Assembly (NCBI RefSeq): GCF_025837095.1
Contig: NZ_CP107551.1
Span: 1,594,352 to 1,658,351 of the forward strand
Reading direction: 5' to 3'
DNA: 64,000 nt
Origin: Rhodococcus sp. Z13
GTDB lineage: Bacteria; Actinomycetota; Actinomycetes; Mycobacteriales; Mycobacteriaceae
Position numbers and translations under genes: made by a program. Positions 36,668 to 45,347 of this stretch are shown here, in pieces; the stretch's first letter is position 1, and each line of letters opens with the position of its first letter. The notes below the pieces were generated by a model that saw nothing but the letters and a program-made list of their open reading frames with translations, made no database searches and was not told where the DNA came from.

Positions 36668-36942
36668 CAGTTTCCCCGGTTCAACTCCTTGAGCATGTCG
36701 ATGTCGAGAGCCTGGTCGGCGACCATCTTCTTCAGCCGCGCATTCTCCTTCTCGAGTTCCTTGAGTCGTTTGACGTCGTCGGATTTCATGCCGCCGTACT
36801 GGGACTGCCAGCGATGCCAGGTCGCCTCGGAGACTTCGAGGTGCTTGCAGACATCTTCGATCGAGAACTTCTCGCCTAGAAGTTTCTCGCCTTCGCGGAG
36901 CTTGCGGATGATCTGCTCCGGAGTATGCCGTCGTCGTGCCAT
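36664..36942 (-). CDS. IS3-family transposase OrfA (helix-turn-helix)
   Basis: The 92-residue protein has a helix-turn-helix (RRRHTPEQIIRKLREGEKLL then IEDVCKHLEVSEATWHRWQS) and a C-terminal leucine zipper (LKELEKENARLKKMVADQAL). It binds the ends of the element. ATG 36942 is chosen; in-frame codons up to 36993 exist. It overlaps OrfB at its 3' end. Confidence 0.92.
   Translation of the reverse strand: MARRRHTPEQIIRKLREGEKLLGEKFSIEDVCKHLEVSEATWHRWQSQYGGMKSDDVKRLKELEKENARLKKMVADQALDIDMLKELNRGNW
36670..36676 (-). promoter_or_regulatory. Programmed -1 frameshift heptamer G_GGA_AAC
   Basis: In the orfA frame the codons are CGG GGA AAC TGG TGA. The heptamer G-GGA-AAC follows the X-XXY-YYZ rule, and a -1 slip continues as GGG AAA CTG GTG into OrfB (KLVSPDRRRR). 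Confidence 0.8.
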
Positions 36943-37023
36943 GTCGTGTACTCGCCCTCCTGCACTCATTTTGGTGCATTCGAACTCGCACAACCACTGG
37001 ACCTGCTCAGTGGGATCCAGTCA

Positions 37024-37027
37024 ACAT
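37024..37027. repeat. IS3 target-site duplication, right copy
   Basis: ACAT, matching 35774-35777. Confidence 0.85.
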
Positions 37028-37877
37028 CGCTCTTGCGGCCGCGCCGACCCCGCTCGGCCTGGGTGACCCTGCGCCGGACGGTATCGACCATCTCGTTGGC
37101 CTTCTTGACCAGGTGGAACCGGTCCACCACCAGTTGTGCGTGCGGCAGTGCCTCGCGCACCGCCTTTGCGTACACCGTCGACATGTCGATCGCGACATGG
37201 GTGATCTGTGCCTTCCACGTCTCGTCGCGGGCGTCGAACCAGTCGATCACCACGGCGGAGGTGCGTCCGTTGACCTGCGCCAGCAACCCTTGATCGCCGG
37301 TCAGGTCGACCAGTCCGGTGTCCCACCGGTCCACCCATCTCCGTTCCCCGGTCTCGGGGCAAGTTTCCCATTTCGCCTTCCCGCGTCGGGTCTCATCGAT
37401 CCCGAGGACGACCACCGGTTCGGGTTCGTCGCCAAGGGCGGCGTCGGCGACCACGACGAGGTGGCCGTGGACGGTGTGCCAGGCGCACCCGTAGTCGCCC
37501 GCGACCGCGGCGACCGACCGGTCCCCGTCGAGGACCGCCTCGACCAGCAGCGCCTTCGCTCGTGGCGTGACCCGTGCCCGGGACGGCACCCCCGGCGTCG
37601 ACTCGGTGAACACCTTACGGTCACAGGAGGTATTGGTGCACAACCATTTCCGTTTCCGCCACACCAGCAGTGGACGGTCGGGTCCGACCTGCACGTCCCG
37701 CGGTCTGGTGGTGACCCAGCCCTTCGAACGCGTGGACTTCTGCCCGCACTGCGGGCACACCCCGACCCACTGTGGGGCCGTCGCGATCTGCACGATCCGG
37801 CTGCCCTCGACCGTGCGCTGCACCGATTCGACGATGACGCCGTCGAGATCGAGCAGCAATGAACTACCGTGGTGCAT
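37024..37877 (-). pseudogene. ISL3-family transposase, N-terminal fragment
   Basis: It starts at ATG 37877 and shows the N-terminal zinc ribbon (CPQCGQKSTR then CTNTSCDRKV), a helix-turn-helix (VAAVAGDYGCAWHTVHGHL) and the first two catalytic Asp regions (VVVLGIDETRRGK and AIDMSTVYAKAV). It is cut at GRRGRKSDV by the IS3 insertion; a few codons run on into the IS3 end. The remainder is at 35305-35777. Confidence 0.92.
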
Positions 37878-38002
37878 GCCCGCGTTCCTTGCTGTCCTGG
37901 ATGCCTGAAGAACACCCAGCTCACAAGGGCGCGGGCCCTTTTTCAATCACCGACACGGCAACGGCGTCGATCGACACCCGCCCCTACCAAGTGCGAAGAG
38001 CC

Positions 38003-38010
38003 GGATAACG
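38003..38010. repeat. ISL3 target-site duplication, right copy
   Basis: GGATAACG, identical to 35285-35292. The next ~150 bp to the cyclase stop codon holds no recognisable feature. Confidence 0.92.
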
Positions 38011-38164
38011 TACGCCGGCCCACCGCATTCGAGATCGTCACGGTGTCACCGCCACGGGCAGGATCCCGGCGGAGAGAGCGGCAGGGCATCGCAGAAGACG
38101 ACCCTCCGCGACGAGGAACTCCTCGCCGGTCGACGCGCCGGAGACGGCCCTGCCTGCGAGGGGA

Positions 38165-39712
38165 TCAGGAAGAGTGAGGAAGAGCCAGTCGCGTCGCTTC
38201 CGTCCGGCCCCGCAGCACGACCTCGTCACCGAACTCCCAGCGGGCCCGTTCCTCCTCGGAAGCGAGCTGCACCGCGGTCGAGGACGCGACGACGTCTCCC
38301 GGCACGGTCTTCGCGAGGTCCGACAGACGTGCCGCCTCGTTGACCGGGTCGCCGATCACCGTGTATTCGAACCGCTCCTGGGCACCGATGTTCCCGGCCA
38401 CCGCACGTCCCGCGGTGACACCGATGCCGGCCCGGCACTCCGGGACCTCCTCCGCGAGACGCTGCGCCATACGCCGGGCTGCCCGCAGCGCACAGCCCGG
38501 CGCGTCGTCCAGTGCCACAGGGGCACCGAAGATGGCGAGCGCGGCGTCTCCCTCGAACTTGTTCACGAACCCGCCGGCATCGTGCACCTCGTCGACGACG
38601 ACCGCGAAGAACCGGTTGAGCATCGCGACGACCTCGGTGGGTGGCCTGGTGGCCGCCAGCGTCGTGGAGCCGACGATGTCGACGAAGACGACCGCGACGT
38701 CGCGTTCCTGACCTCCCAGGGTTCCGGGATCTGCCAGCGCCGCGGCCGCGACCTCCCGGCCGACGTGCTTGCCGAAGACGTCACGCAGCCGTTCGCGTTC
38801 GCGCAGTCCCTCGGCCATCCGGTTGAACCCTGTCTGGAGCTGGCCGAGTTCGGTGCCGTCGTACACGATCACGGCGGTGTCGAGGTCACCGGATTCGATG
38901 CGCTGCATCCCGGCCCGCACCGACTCGATGGGAGCCAGGCTCGAGCGGATCGTCAGGAACATCAACAGCGAGCCCGTCACCAGTGCCAGGCCGCCGATCG
39001 CGAGGATCGTGATCGCCAGGCGTGTGGGGGTGACGGGCCGGACGAAGCTGAACACCGCGATGAGGAGCAGTCCGATCACGGGGATCGCGCTGCCGAGCGC
39101 CCACGCGAGCATCACCCTGCCGGTGGTGCCCGCCAGCCGCGGTCGGCGCGGCATCCCCGCCTCGAGAGCCCGCGCAGCGATCGGCCGCAGCGCGAATTCG
39201 GTGAACATGTACGCGAATCCGCAGACCGTCACCCCGGCGAGCGTGATCGTCAGGGACACCTTCGGGATCGTCTGCGGATCGATGATCCCGAAACTCGTGG
39301 TGAACAACACGAGCCCGATGAACCACAGGGCACCCTGCTGAAGTGTGGTGCGCCAGGGCATCCGCAGTGCGATCCTCTGTTCCTTCGGGGTGGGCGGACG
39401 GTCCTCGAGTGCCCATCGCAACCGTTGCAGGGCCTTGCGGGTCCCCACGACGGATCCCACCACGATGGCGGTGACGACGTAGACCGGCGCGAGAATCGCG
39501 GTGACCACGAGGAACTCGGACCTCAGCACCGACGGTCCGGGGATGACGACGTTGATGAGCGCTGCGACGATCAGCGCACCGACGAGGTGGGTGCCGATCA
39601 GAGAGAAGGTCAGCAGCGTCTGGATACGGATGCGTTGCCGCCGGAGGGGCTCGGCCGGCTCTCCCAGGATCGCCGAACCGAGCGGGGCGGTGCGGTAACT
39701 GCGTGCGGGCAT
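38165..39712 (-). CDS. Membrane class III adenylate cyclase with HAMP domain
   Basis: The 515-residue protein has about six N-terminal membrane helices, a HAMP linker (RSSLAPIESVRAGMQRIESG, ending ELGQLQTGFNRMAEGLRER) and a C-terminal cyclase domain. The metal aspartates lie in VVFVDIVGSTTL and NKFEGDAALAIFG, the purine-selecting Lys/Asp pair in NKFEGD and VIGDPVNEAARL, and the transition-state Asn and Arg in NEAARL, so catalysis should be intact. It corresponds to the Rv1318c-Rv1320c cyclase cluster, with only one copy here. It is divergent from nucS. Confidence 0.93.
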   Translation of the reverse strand: MPARSYRTAPLGSAILGEPAEPLRRQRIRIQTLLTFSLIGTHLVGALIVAALINVVIPGPSVLRSEFLVVTAILAPVYVVTAIVVGSVVGTRKALQRLRWALEDRPPTPKEQRIALRMPWRTTLQQGALWFIGLVLFTTSFGIIDPQTIPKVSLTITLAGVTVCGFAYMFTEFALRPIAARALEAGMPRRPRLAGTTGRVMLAWALGSAIPVIGLLLIAVFSFVRPVTPTRLAITILAIGGLALVTGSLLMFLTIRSSLAPIESVRAGMQRIESGDLDTAVIVYDGTELGQLQTGFNRMAEGLRERERLRDVFGKHVGREVAAAALADPGTLGGQERDVAVVFVDIVGSTTLAATRPPTEVVAMLNRFFAVVVDEVHDAGGFVNKFEGDAALAIFGAPVALDDAPGCALRAARRMAQRLAEEVPECRAGIGVTAGRAVAGNIGAQERFEYTVIGDPVNEAARLSDLAKTVPGDVVASSTAVQLASEEERARWEFGDEVVLRGRTEATRLALPHSS

Positions 39713-39721
39713 GGTCGTTCG

Positions 39722-39727
39722 AGACTA
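39722..39727 (-). promoter_or_regulatory. -10 element TAGTCT for the cyclase gene
   Basis: On the minus strand TAGTCT ends 9 nt before ATG 39712, at the edge of leaderless spacing. Confidence 0.4.
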
Positions 39728-39742
39728 GACGAGCCGATCCTC

Positions 39743-39748
39743 TAGGGT
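39743..39748 (+). promoter_or_regulatory. -10 element TAGGGT, leaderless nucS transcript
   Basis: TAGGGT ends 6 nt before GTG 39755; no ribosome site is visible. Confidence 0.5.
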
Positions 39749-39754
39749 GACTGT

Positions 39755-40429
39755 GTGCGTCTCGTGATTGCCCGTTGCCGTGTGGACTACATCGGACGCC
39801 TGACGGCACATCTGCCGACGGCTCGTCGTCTGCTGCTCGTCAAGGCGGACGGTTCGGTGAGTATCCACGCGGACGACCGTGCCTACAAACCCCTGAACTG
39901 GATGAGCCCTCCCTGCTGGATGGAGGAGGAGTCCGTCGAGGACGCCGAAGCACTGTGGGTGGTCACCAACAAGGCCGGTGAACAGCTGCGCATCACGCTC
40001 GAGGAGATCGACCACGACTCCACCCACGAGCTGGGCGTCGACCCGGGTCTGATCAAGGACGGTGTCGAGGCGCACCTGCAGGAACTGCTCGCCGAGCACG
40101 TCGAGACCCTCGGGGAGGGGTACACCCTCATCCGGCGCGAGTACCCGACGGCGATCGGCCCGGTCGACCTGCTGTGCCGCGACGCGGACGGCGGAACCGT
40201 CGCCGTCGAGGTCAAGCGGCGCGGTGAGATCGACGGTGTCGAGCAGCTCACCCGCTATCTCGAACTGCTCAACCGGGATCCGCTGCTGGCTCCGGTGAGC
40301 GGGGTGTTCGCCGCGCAGCAGATCAAGCCGCAGGCGCGCACCCTCGCCACCGATCGCGGTATCCGCTGCCTCGTGCTGGACTACGAGGCCCTGCGCGGTA
40401 TCGAGAGCACCGAGTTCAGATTGTTCTGA
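39755..40429 (+). CDS. nucS: Endonuclease NucS/EndoMS, non-canonical mismatch repair
   Basis: The 224-residue protein has an N-terminal DNA-binding beta domain and a C-terminal RecB-like nuclease core with the Asp...Glu-x-Lys set (GPVDLLCRD then [13 protein letters not shown]). In actinobacteria NucS replaces MutS-MutL and cuts both strands at G-T, G-G and T-T mismatches, aided by the sliding clamp; the C-terminal end STEFRLF resembles the clamp-binding tail. It matches Rv1321 in place. GTG 39755 is preferred over nearby out-of-frame GTGs. Confidence 0.95.
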   Translation: MRLVIARCRVDYIGRLTAHLPTARRLLLVKADGSVSIHADDRAYKPLNWMSPPCWMEEESVEDAEALWVVTNKAGEQLRITLEEIDHDSTHELGVDPGLIKDGVEAHLQELLAEHVETLGEGYTLIRREYPTAIGPVDLLCRDADGGTVAVEVKRRGEIDGVEQLTRYLELLNRDPLLAPVSGVFAAQQIKPQARTLATDRGIRCLVLDYEALRGIESTEFRLF

Positions 40430-40431
40430 TC

Positions 40432-40755
40432 GTGCCGCGTCGTAACCGATCCCGCACCGGACGCGCCAAGGGGGCGCGCGAGCAGGAGCCGCGCACCTTC
40501 TGGGGCGCGACCGTGCGTACCGAGAACGGACCCGCGGGCGCCGAGGACGAACGGTTCACGGTGCGGACCGTGCCGGGTTCCCGCGCGACGAAGCCGTACC
40601 GGTGCCCGGGCTGCGACCACGAGATCGCACCCGGCACACCTCATGTCGTGGCGTGGCCGACGGACGTGCTCGGCGGGGCCGAGGACCGTCGGCACTGGCA
40701 CAACGGGTGCTGGTCGAGCCGCGGGACCCGCCGCCCGACCCGACGATGGTCCTGA
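40432..40755 (+). CDS. Small zinc-ribbon-like protein of unknown function
   Basis: The 107-residue protein has a basic Arg-rich start (PRRNRSRTGRAKGAR) and a putative metal site YRCPGCDHEI...HWHNGCW with Cys-Cys-His-Cys spacing. Homologues following nucS in actinobacteria are often labelled ATP/GTP-binding, but I see no P-loop. GTG 40432 is 2 nt after the nucS stop, so it is cotranscribed with nucS; a nucleic-acid link is plausible but unproven. It ends 1 bp from a convergent gene. Confidence 0.78.
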   Translation: MPRRNRSRTGRAKGAREQEPRTFWGATVRTENGPAGAEDERFTVRTVPGSRATKPYRCPGCDHEIAPGTPHVVAWPTDVLGGAEDRRHWHNGCWSSRGTRRPTRRWS

Positions 40756-40756
40756 C

Positions 40757-41887
40757 CTAGCTGCGGACCTTGTTGGCGACGGCGGGGGAGCGGCCCTGCA
40801 CGGTGTTGCCGGTCGCGAGGGGCCGGGTCGCGGTCGAGCCGGACGTCTGCCCGTTCGTGGCCGACGAATCCTCCGCCGACTCGGAATCGCCGTCGACCTG
40901 CGGCATGACGGCGGTGTCGGCCGTGCTCGCGTCGTCGTCGGCCGACGCATCGTCTGCCGGCTTCTCGTCGCTCTTCGCGTCCTTGGTGGTGCCGAGCACT
41001 GTCGTGCGCGGCTCGTCGAGGGAGATCTCGCGGTCGAGCAGTTCACCCTCGCGGGTGATCGCCGCGAGCATCGTCGGCACGTCGTCGAGCTGTTCGCGGA
41101 CCGCGTCGAGCTGACCGAGGATGCGGCCGCGCAGGACACGCAGTTCCTCGGTGAGATCGCGGGCGTTGGCGACCTTGCGCTCGGACTGTTCGGTAGCGCG
41201 GGCCAGCCGTCGCTCGGCCTCGCGGGTGGCCTCCTCGACGCGGCGGTCGGCCTCGGCCTTGCTGGTGCGCTCGAGCTCGTCGAGGGCACCGAGGAGCTTG
41301 GTGCGACGCTCGGCCATCGTGATCTCGAAGTCCTGCTGGACCTGCTCGCGCTTGGCCTGGGCCTCGGCGGCGAGCCGGTCGGCCTCGGCGCGGGCCGCGG
41401 CGATGATCCGCTCGGCCTCGGCGCGGGCGGCGGTCATGGTCCGCTCGTGCTCCTCGGCGAAGGCGACGCGGGTCTCCTCGAGCTCGGCGATCTTCTTCTC
41501 GTAGTCGCCCCGCAGGCGGATGCCCTCCTGCTCGGCGAGGGAGATCATTTCGGCAGCCTCGGCCTCGGCGCGGGCACGCAACTCGGAGGCCTCGTCGGAG
41601 GCGAGACGCAGCATCCGGGAGATGCGATCGCTCATCCCCTCGGCGGTGGTGGGCGGTACCGACAGGCGGTCGACGTCCTTGCGGAGATCGTCGATCTCGT
41701 TGCGGGCGTTCTCGAGCTGCCGGGCCAGATCCCGGGCCTGCGCGGCGGCCGCGTCGCGATCGGTGGCGGTCACGCGGAGTTCCGCCTCGAACCGCGCGAT
41801 GTAATTGGTCACCTCGTCGCGGTCGAATCCCTTCCGCACGATGGAGAACGGCAGGTGGCTGGGTGCGCGATCACGATCGAAGACCAT
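40757..41887 (-). CDS. DivIVA-domain coiled-coil protein
   Basis: The 376-residue protein opens with a DivIVA-like membrane-binding segment (PFSIVRKGFDRDEVTNYIARF), continues as a long coiled-coil (about 35-270; AEAERIIAAARAEADRLAAE) and ends in a disordered Ser/Asp/Ala-rich tail (about 290-376). Such proteins mark poles or septa or scaffold the cell wall in actinobacteria. It is not Wag31 itself, which lies in the ftsZ cluster. Partner and exact role are unknown. Confidence 0.83.
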   Translation of the reverse strand: MVFDRDRAPSHLPFSIVRKGFDRDEVTNYIARFEAELRVTATDRDAAAAQARDLARQLENARNEIDDLRKDVDRLSVPPTTAEGMSDRISRMLRLASDEASELRARAEAEAAEMISLAEQEGIRLRGDYEKKIAELEETRVAFAEEHERTMTAARAEAERIIAAARAEADRLAAEAQAKREQVQQDFEITMAERRTKLLGALDELERTSKAEADRRVEEATREAERRLARATEQSERKVANARDLTEELRVLRGRILGQLDAVREQLDDVPTMLAAITREGELLDREISLDEPRTTVLGTTKDAKSDEKPADDASADDDASTADTAVMPQVDGDSESAEDSSATNGQTSGSTATRPLATGNTVQGRSPAVANKVRS

Positions 41888-41893
41888 GAAGAC

Positions 41894-41899
41894 AATCTA
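41894..41899 (-). promoter_or_regulatory. -10 element TAGATT, leaderless DivIVA-like transcript
   Basis: On the minus strand TAGATT ends 6 nt before ATG 41887. Confidence 0.5.
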
Positions 41900-41926
41900 C
41901 CCGGTCCGCGTTGGCGCGACCGGGTC

Positions 41927-41957
41927 GCGTGCCCGCCCGACGAGCGGGCGGGCACGC
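41927..41957 (-). terminator. Hairpin after methylmalonyl-CoA epimerase gene
   Basis: A perfect 12-bp stem GCGTGCCCGCCC (41927-41938) with its complement (41946-41957) and a 7-nt loop lies 41 nt past the epimerase stop. There is no T-run. Confidence 0.75.
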
Positions 41958-41998
41958 AGAACGGTGGGCCGGCTCGGTGAGCCGAAATCGCCTTCCGC

Positions 41999-42484
41999 TC
42001 AGTGAGCCGAATCGGCCGCCGGCTCGACCAACTCGACGAGAACGCCGCCGGCGTCCTTCGGGTGCAGGAAGTTGATGCGGGAGTCGGCGGTGCCGCGACG
42101 CGGGGCGTCGTACAGCAGGCGCACGCCGCGCTCGCGCAGCGCCGTGGAGACGGCGTCGATGTCGGAGACGCGGTAGGCGAGCTGCTGCAGGCCCGGGCCG
42201 CTGCGCTCGATGAACTTCGCGATCGTCGACTGCTCGTTGAGCGGGGCGAGCAGCTGGATCATCGTGGCACCGGCGGGGCTGCCCGGCACGGCGAGCATCG
42301 CCTCGCGCACGCCCTGCTCCTCGTTGACTTCCTCGTGCGTGGACACGAGGCCGAGGTTCTCGGCGTACCAGGTGAGAGCGGTATCGAGATCGGGCACCGC
42401 GATGCCGACGTGGTCGATGGCGGTGACGAGCCCCGAGGAGAGGACTTCCGCCGCCGCAGAGGATGTGGGTGAGGTCTCGGTCAT
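41999..42484 (-). CDS. mce: Methylmalonyl-CoA epimerase
   Basis: The 161-residue vicinal-oxygen-chelate protein interconverts (S)- and (R)-methylmalonyl-CoA for propionate and odd-chain or methyl-branched acyl breakdown. It has the metal-ligand regions IDHVGIAVPDLDTAL, IQLLAPLNEQS and LQQLAYRVSDID, and GVLVELVEP at the end. It matches Rv1322A and is divergent from the thiolase gene. The adenosylcobalamin made by the 27583 gene product serves the next enzyme of this pathway. The symbol mce is used for the epimerase, not the mammalian-cell-entry family. Confidence 0.93.
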   Translation of the reverse strand: MTETSPTSSAAAEVLSSGLVTAIDHVGIAVPDLDTALTWYAENLGLVSTHEEVNEEQGVREAMLAVPGSPAGATMIQLLAPLNEQSTIAKFIERSGPGLQQLAYRVSDIDAVSTALRERGVRLLYDAPRRGTADSRINFLHPKDAGGVLVELVEPAADSAH

Positions 42485-42491
42485 GCCCTAG

Positions 42492-42497
42492 ACGGTA
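42492..42497 (-). promoter_or_regulatory. -10 element TACCGT, leaderless epimerase transcript
   Basis: On the minus strand TACCGT ends 7 nt before ATG 42484. Confidence 0.5.
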
Positions 42498-42587
42498 GCG
42501 GTACCGTTGAGGGTACTCCTAGCGGGATTCGGCAAGATTCCCGAGTAGGTCGATCCCCCAGTACCCCGATTTCCCGGAGGAAGTTCC

Positions 42588-43778
42588 GTGAGCAGTTCTG
42601 TCATCGTCGCCGGAGCCCGTACGCCCATGGGGCGCCTGCAGGGTTCGCTCAAGGATTTCTCCGGATCCGATCTCGGCGGCATCGCGATCAAAGGCGCCCT
42701 CGAACGCGCCGGGGTCGCCCCTGAGCAGGTCGACTACGTGATCATGGGGCAGGTGCTCACCGCCGGCGCCGGCCAGATCCCGGCCCGCCAGGCCGCCGTG
42801 GCCGCGGGGATCCCGATGGACGTGCCGGCCCTGACCATCAACAAGGTGTGCCTGTCGGGCATCAACGCCATCGCCATGGCCGACCAGCTGATCCGCGCCG
42901 GCGAGTTCGACATCGTCGTCGCCGGTGGCCAGGAATCGATGAGCCAGGCGCCGCACCTGCTCGCCAAGTCCCGGGCCGGCTTCAAGTACGGCGATGTGAC
43001 CCTGCACGATCACATGGCCTTCGACGGTCTGCACGACATCTTCACCGACCAGGCGATGGGCAATCTGACCGAGTCCGCGAACGCGGGCGAGAAGTTCGTC
43101 TCGCGCGAAGAGCAGGACGCCTTCGCCGCGGCCTCGCATCAGAAGGCCGCCGCGGCGTGGAAGAACGGCCTGTTCGACAACGAGGTCGTGCCGGTGTCGA
43201 TCCCGCAGCGCAAGGGCGATCCGATCGTCTTCGCCGCCGACGAGGGTGTGCGCCCGGACACCACCGTCGAGTCCCTCGGCGCACTGCGCCCGGCGTTCTC
43301 CAAGGACGGCACCGTCACCGCCGGTTCGGCCTCGCAGATCTCCGACGGCGCCGCCGCGGTGGTGGTGATGAGCAAGGCCAAGGCCGAGGAGCTGGGTCTG
43401 TCGTGGATCGCCGAGATCGGCCGCCACGGTGTCGTCGCCGGCCCGGACTCGACGCTGCAGTCGCAGCCGGCGCGGGCCATCGCCAAGGCCTGCGAGCGGG
43501 AGGGCCTCGACCCGAAGGATCTGGATCTGGTGGAGATCAACGAGGCGTTCGCCGCGGTCGGTATCGTCTCGGCCCGCGAGCTGGGCATCGACCCGGCCAA
43601 GGTCAACGTCAACGGTGGCGCGATCGCGATGGGGCACCCCCTCGGCATGTCGGGTGCGCGCATCGTGCTGCACCTGGCCCTCGAGTTGCAGCGCCGCGGT
43701 GGCGGTGTCGGTGCGGCCGCGCTGTGCGGTGGCGGTGGTCAGGGCGACGCACTGATCGTCCGCGTGCCCAAGGCCTGA
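42588..43778 (+). CDS. fadA4: Acetyl-CoA C-acetyltransferase (FadA4-type thiolase)
   Basis: The 396-residue thiolase joins or splits acetoacetyl-CoA. The nucleophile Cys is in [15 protein letters not shown]; other catalytic motifs are [27 protein letters not shown] and the second Cys in [16 protein letters not shown] 42588 has GGAGGAAG upstream. It matches Rv1323. It stands alone, followed by a strong terminator. Confidence 0.94.
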   Translation: MSSSVIVAGARTPMGRLQGSLKDFSGSDLGGIAIKGALERAGVAPEQVDYVIMGQVLTAGAGQIPARQAAVAAGIPMDVPALTINKVCLSGINAIAMADQLIRAGEFDIVVAGGQESMSQAPHLLAKSRAGFKYGDVTLHDHMAFDGLHDIFTDQAMGNLTESANAGEKFVSREEQDAFAAASHQKAAAAWKNGLFDNEVVPVSIPQRKGDPIVFAADEGVRPDTTVESLGALRPAFSKDGTVTAGSASQISDGAAAVVVMSKAKAEELGLSWIAEIGRHGVVAGPDSTLQSQPARAIAKACEREGLDPKDLDLVEINEAFAAVGIVSARELGIDPAKVNVNGGAIAMGHPLGMSGARIVLHLALELQRRGGGVGAAALCGGGGQGDALIVRVPKA

Positions 43779-43838
43779 GCTCCGGGGCGGTAGCCCCGCG
43801 GGCGTGATCGCTGCGGTGGCTTCCCCGATCCCGAGAGC

Positions 43839-43877
43839 ACATCACGGCCCGGCGTGTATGCGCCGGGGCCGTGATGT
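43839..43877 (+). terminator. Thiolase gene terminator
   Basis: A 16-bp stem with one bulge (ACATCACGGCCCGGCG at 43839-43854 and its complement at 43861-43877) and a 6-nt loop, followed by CTCT. Confidence 0.85.
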
Positions 43878-43925
43878 CTCTCACTGCACTACGGGTTGTC
43901 GTAGAACCTTCTGCACAATGGGGGC

Positions 43926-44285
43926 ATGACGAGCATCCTCGACCTGTCCACACCCGCCAAGCGTTTCCGGCTCGTTGCCGTATGGGAGGCCGTGACCTGG
44001 CTCGCCCTCCTGATCGCCATGTTCTTCAAGTGGGTGCTCGGCCACGAGGAAGCGATCGCGATCCCCGGAATGGTGCACGGCGTCGCCGGCTTCATCCCCT
44101 TCGTCGTCATCTCCCTGATCACCGCGTTCCAGCTGAAGTGGAACCTGTGGACCACCTTCCTCGCCCTCGTGTCGAGCGTCCCGCCCTTCGGCACCCTCGT
44201 CTTCGAGTGGTGGGCCGTCCGCACCGGCCGCTTGGCGGAACTGTCCGCCGCCCACACCCGTGAGGCCGCCACCGTCGCCGTCTGA
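43926..44285 (+). CDS. DUF3817 integral membrane protein
   Basis: The 119-residue protein has three predicted membrane helices (about 15-37, 45-68 and 73-95) and the DUF3817 pattern [18 protein letters not shown] and [14 protein letters not shown]. The function is unknown in all members I know of. GGGGG lies before ATG 43926. It lies between the thiolase and thioredoxin-like genes. Confidence 0.85.
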   Translation: MTSILDLSTPAKRFRLVAVWEAVTWLALLIAMFFKWVLGHEEAIAIPGMVHGVAGFIPFVVISLITAFQLKWNLWTTFLALVSSVPPFGTLVFEWWAVRTGRLAELSAAHTREAATVAV

Positions 44286-44353
44286 CCGGTGCCGCCGCGC
44301 CGGGGGTTCGAGTGGTCGACACCGCCCGGCGGGGTCGTGCCAAACTGGAGAAC

Positions 44354-45292
44354 GTGACTCGACCCGGTTCCCGTCCAGCACCTTCCGCCGCAGTCGCCGC
44401 GGCGATGTCCGGCGCGGTTGATCTCTCGCCGCTCAAGGAGAGGGCCACGGCGCCGCCTCCGCCGCAGGCCGGCACCGACGGTGCCGCACCCGGCGCCCTC
44501 GCGCCGATCGTGGACGTCACCGAGGCCACCTTCGAAGCCGAGGTGCTGCAGCGTTCGATGCAGGTTCCCGTCATCGTCGACCTGTGGGCCACCTGGTGCG
44601 GTCCGTGCAAGCAGCTCTCGCCAGTGCTCGAGAAGCTCGCGAACGAGGCCGGTGGCGCGTGGGTCCTCGCCAAGGTCGACGTCGATCAGAATCCGCGCAT
44701 CGCCCAGGCCTTCGGTGTCCAGTCGGTGCCCACGGTCGTCGCGATCGCCGCGGGTCAGCCGCTCGCCGACTTCCAGGGCGTCCAGCCCGAGCCTGCCTTG
44801 CGGCAGTGGCTCGATGCCATCCAGAACGCGGTGGCCGGCAAGCTGTCGGGCCCGCCCGGCGCCGAGCCGCAGGAAAAGCCCGCCGATCCGCGTTTCGAGG
44901 CCGCCGAGCAGGCCCTCGAGAACGACGACTTCGAAGGCGCTGAGGCCGCCTACCAGCTGATCCTCAACTCCGAGCCGAACAACACCGAGGCGCAGGCGGC
45001 CCTGCGTCAGGTGCGTTTCCTCGCCCGCGCGAGCAAGGCCCCGCAGGACGCGGTCGCCCGCGCCGACGCCGCCCCGGCCGACCTCGAGGCGCAGCTCGTG
45101 GCCGCGGACGCGGAACTGCTCGCCCAGAACCCCGAGGCCGCTTTCGGCCGGCTCATCGAGTTCGTCCGGCGCAGCGCCGGGGACGAGCGCACCGCCGCCC
45201 GCACCCGCCTGCTCGAGCTGTTCGAGCTGTTCGACGCGGCCGACCCGGTGGTGGTCGCGTCCCGTCGCAAGCTCGCGATGGCGCTCTACTGA
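44354..45292 (+). CDS. Thioredoxin-TPR co-chaperone-like protein
   Basis: The 312-residue protein has a disordered Pro-rich start, a thioredoxin domain with the active site CGPC ([18 protein letters not shown]) and a C-terminal TPR-like region ([20 protein letters not shown] onward). This is the CnoX/YbbN arrangement, a redox holdase that hands substrates to chaperonin; the E. coli protein lacks the full CxxC, so this one may be a true oxidoreductase. It matches Rv1324. GTG 44354 follows CTGGAG; another in-frame GTG at 44312 is less supported. Confidence 0.88.
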   Translation: MTRPGSRPAPSAAVAAAMSGAVDLSPLKERATAPPPPQAGTDGAAPGALAPIVDVTEATFEAEVLQRSMQVPVIVDLWATWCGPCKQLSPVLEKLANEAGGAWVLAKVDVDQNPRIAQAFGVQSVPTVVAIAAGQPLADFQGVQPEPALRQWLDAIQNAVAGKLSGPPGAEPQEKPADPRFEAAEQALENDDFEGAEAAYQLILNSEPNNTEAQAALRQVRFLARASKAPQDAVARADAAPADLEAQLVAADAELLAQNPEAAFGRLIEFVRRSAGDERTAARTRLLELFELFDAADPVVVASRRKLAMALY

Positions 45293-45306
45293 GCCCTGTC
45301 GGACTC

Positions 45307-45338
45307 GTCGGCCGTCTGTCCCCGGACAGGCGGCCGAC
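45307..45338. terminator. Bidirectional hairpin between convergent genes
   Basis: A 15-nt arm (45307-45321) pairs with 45324-45338 with one G-U pair; the innermost pairs must open to form the loop. It occupies the 55-bp gap between the thioredoxin-TPR and metallopeptidase genes. Confidence 0.75.
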
Positions 45339-45347
45339 GGCGTCGCA

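Larger units (their letters stand above)
35778..37023 (-). mobile_element. IS3-family (IS407-type) insertion sequence
   Basis: The element is 1,246 bp, with imperfect inverted repeats starting TGACTGG at both ends (15 of 23 positions match) and a 4-bp ACAT duplication. It encodes orfA and orfB on the minus strand with a slippery frameshift site. All parts look intact, so it may still be mobile. Confidence 0.93.
35293..38002 (-). mobile_element. ISL3-family insertion sequence, split by an IS3-family element
   Basis: Terminal inverted repeats begin GGCTCTTCGCA at both ends (35293-35303 and, inverted, 37992-38002) and match at 18 of the first 22 positions. The flanking 8-bp duplications are identical. 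Removing the inner IS3 element and one 4-bp duplication leaves 1,460 bp, a normal ISL3 size, with one minus-strand transposase. The element landed 25 bp after the rRNA operon terminator, where it interrupts no gene. Confidence 0.93.

Noticed and set aside
38003-38164. Possible gene remnant between the ISL3 element and the cyclase, where mycobacteria have ogt and alkA
   Set aside because: No frame in these 160 bp resembles either protein.
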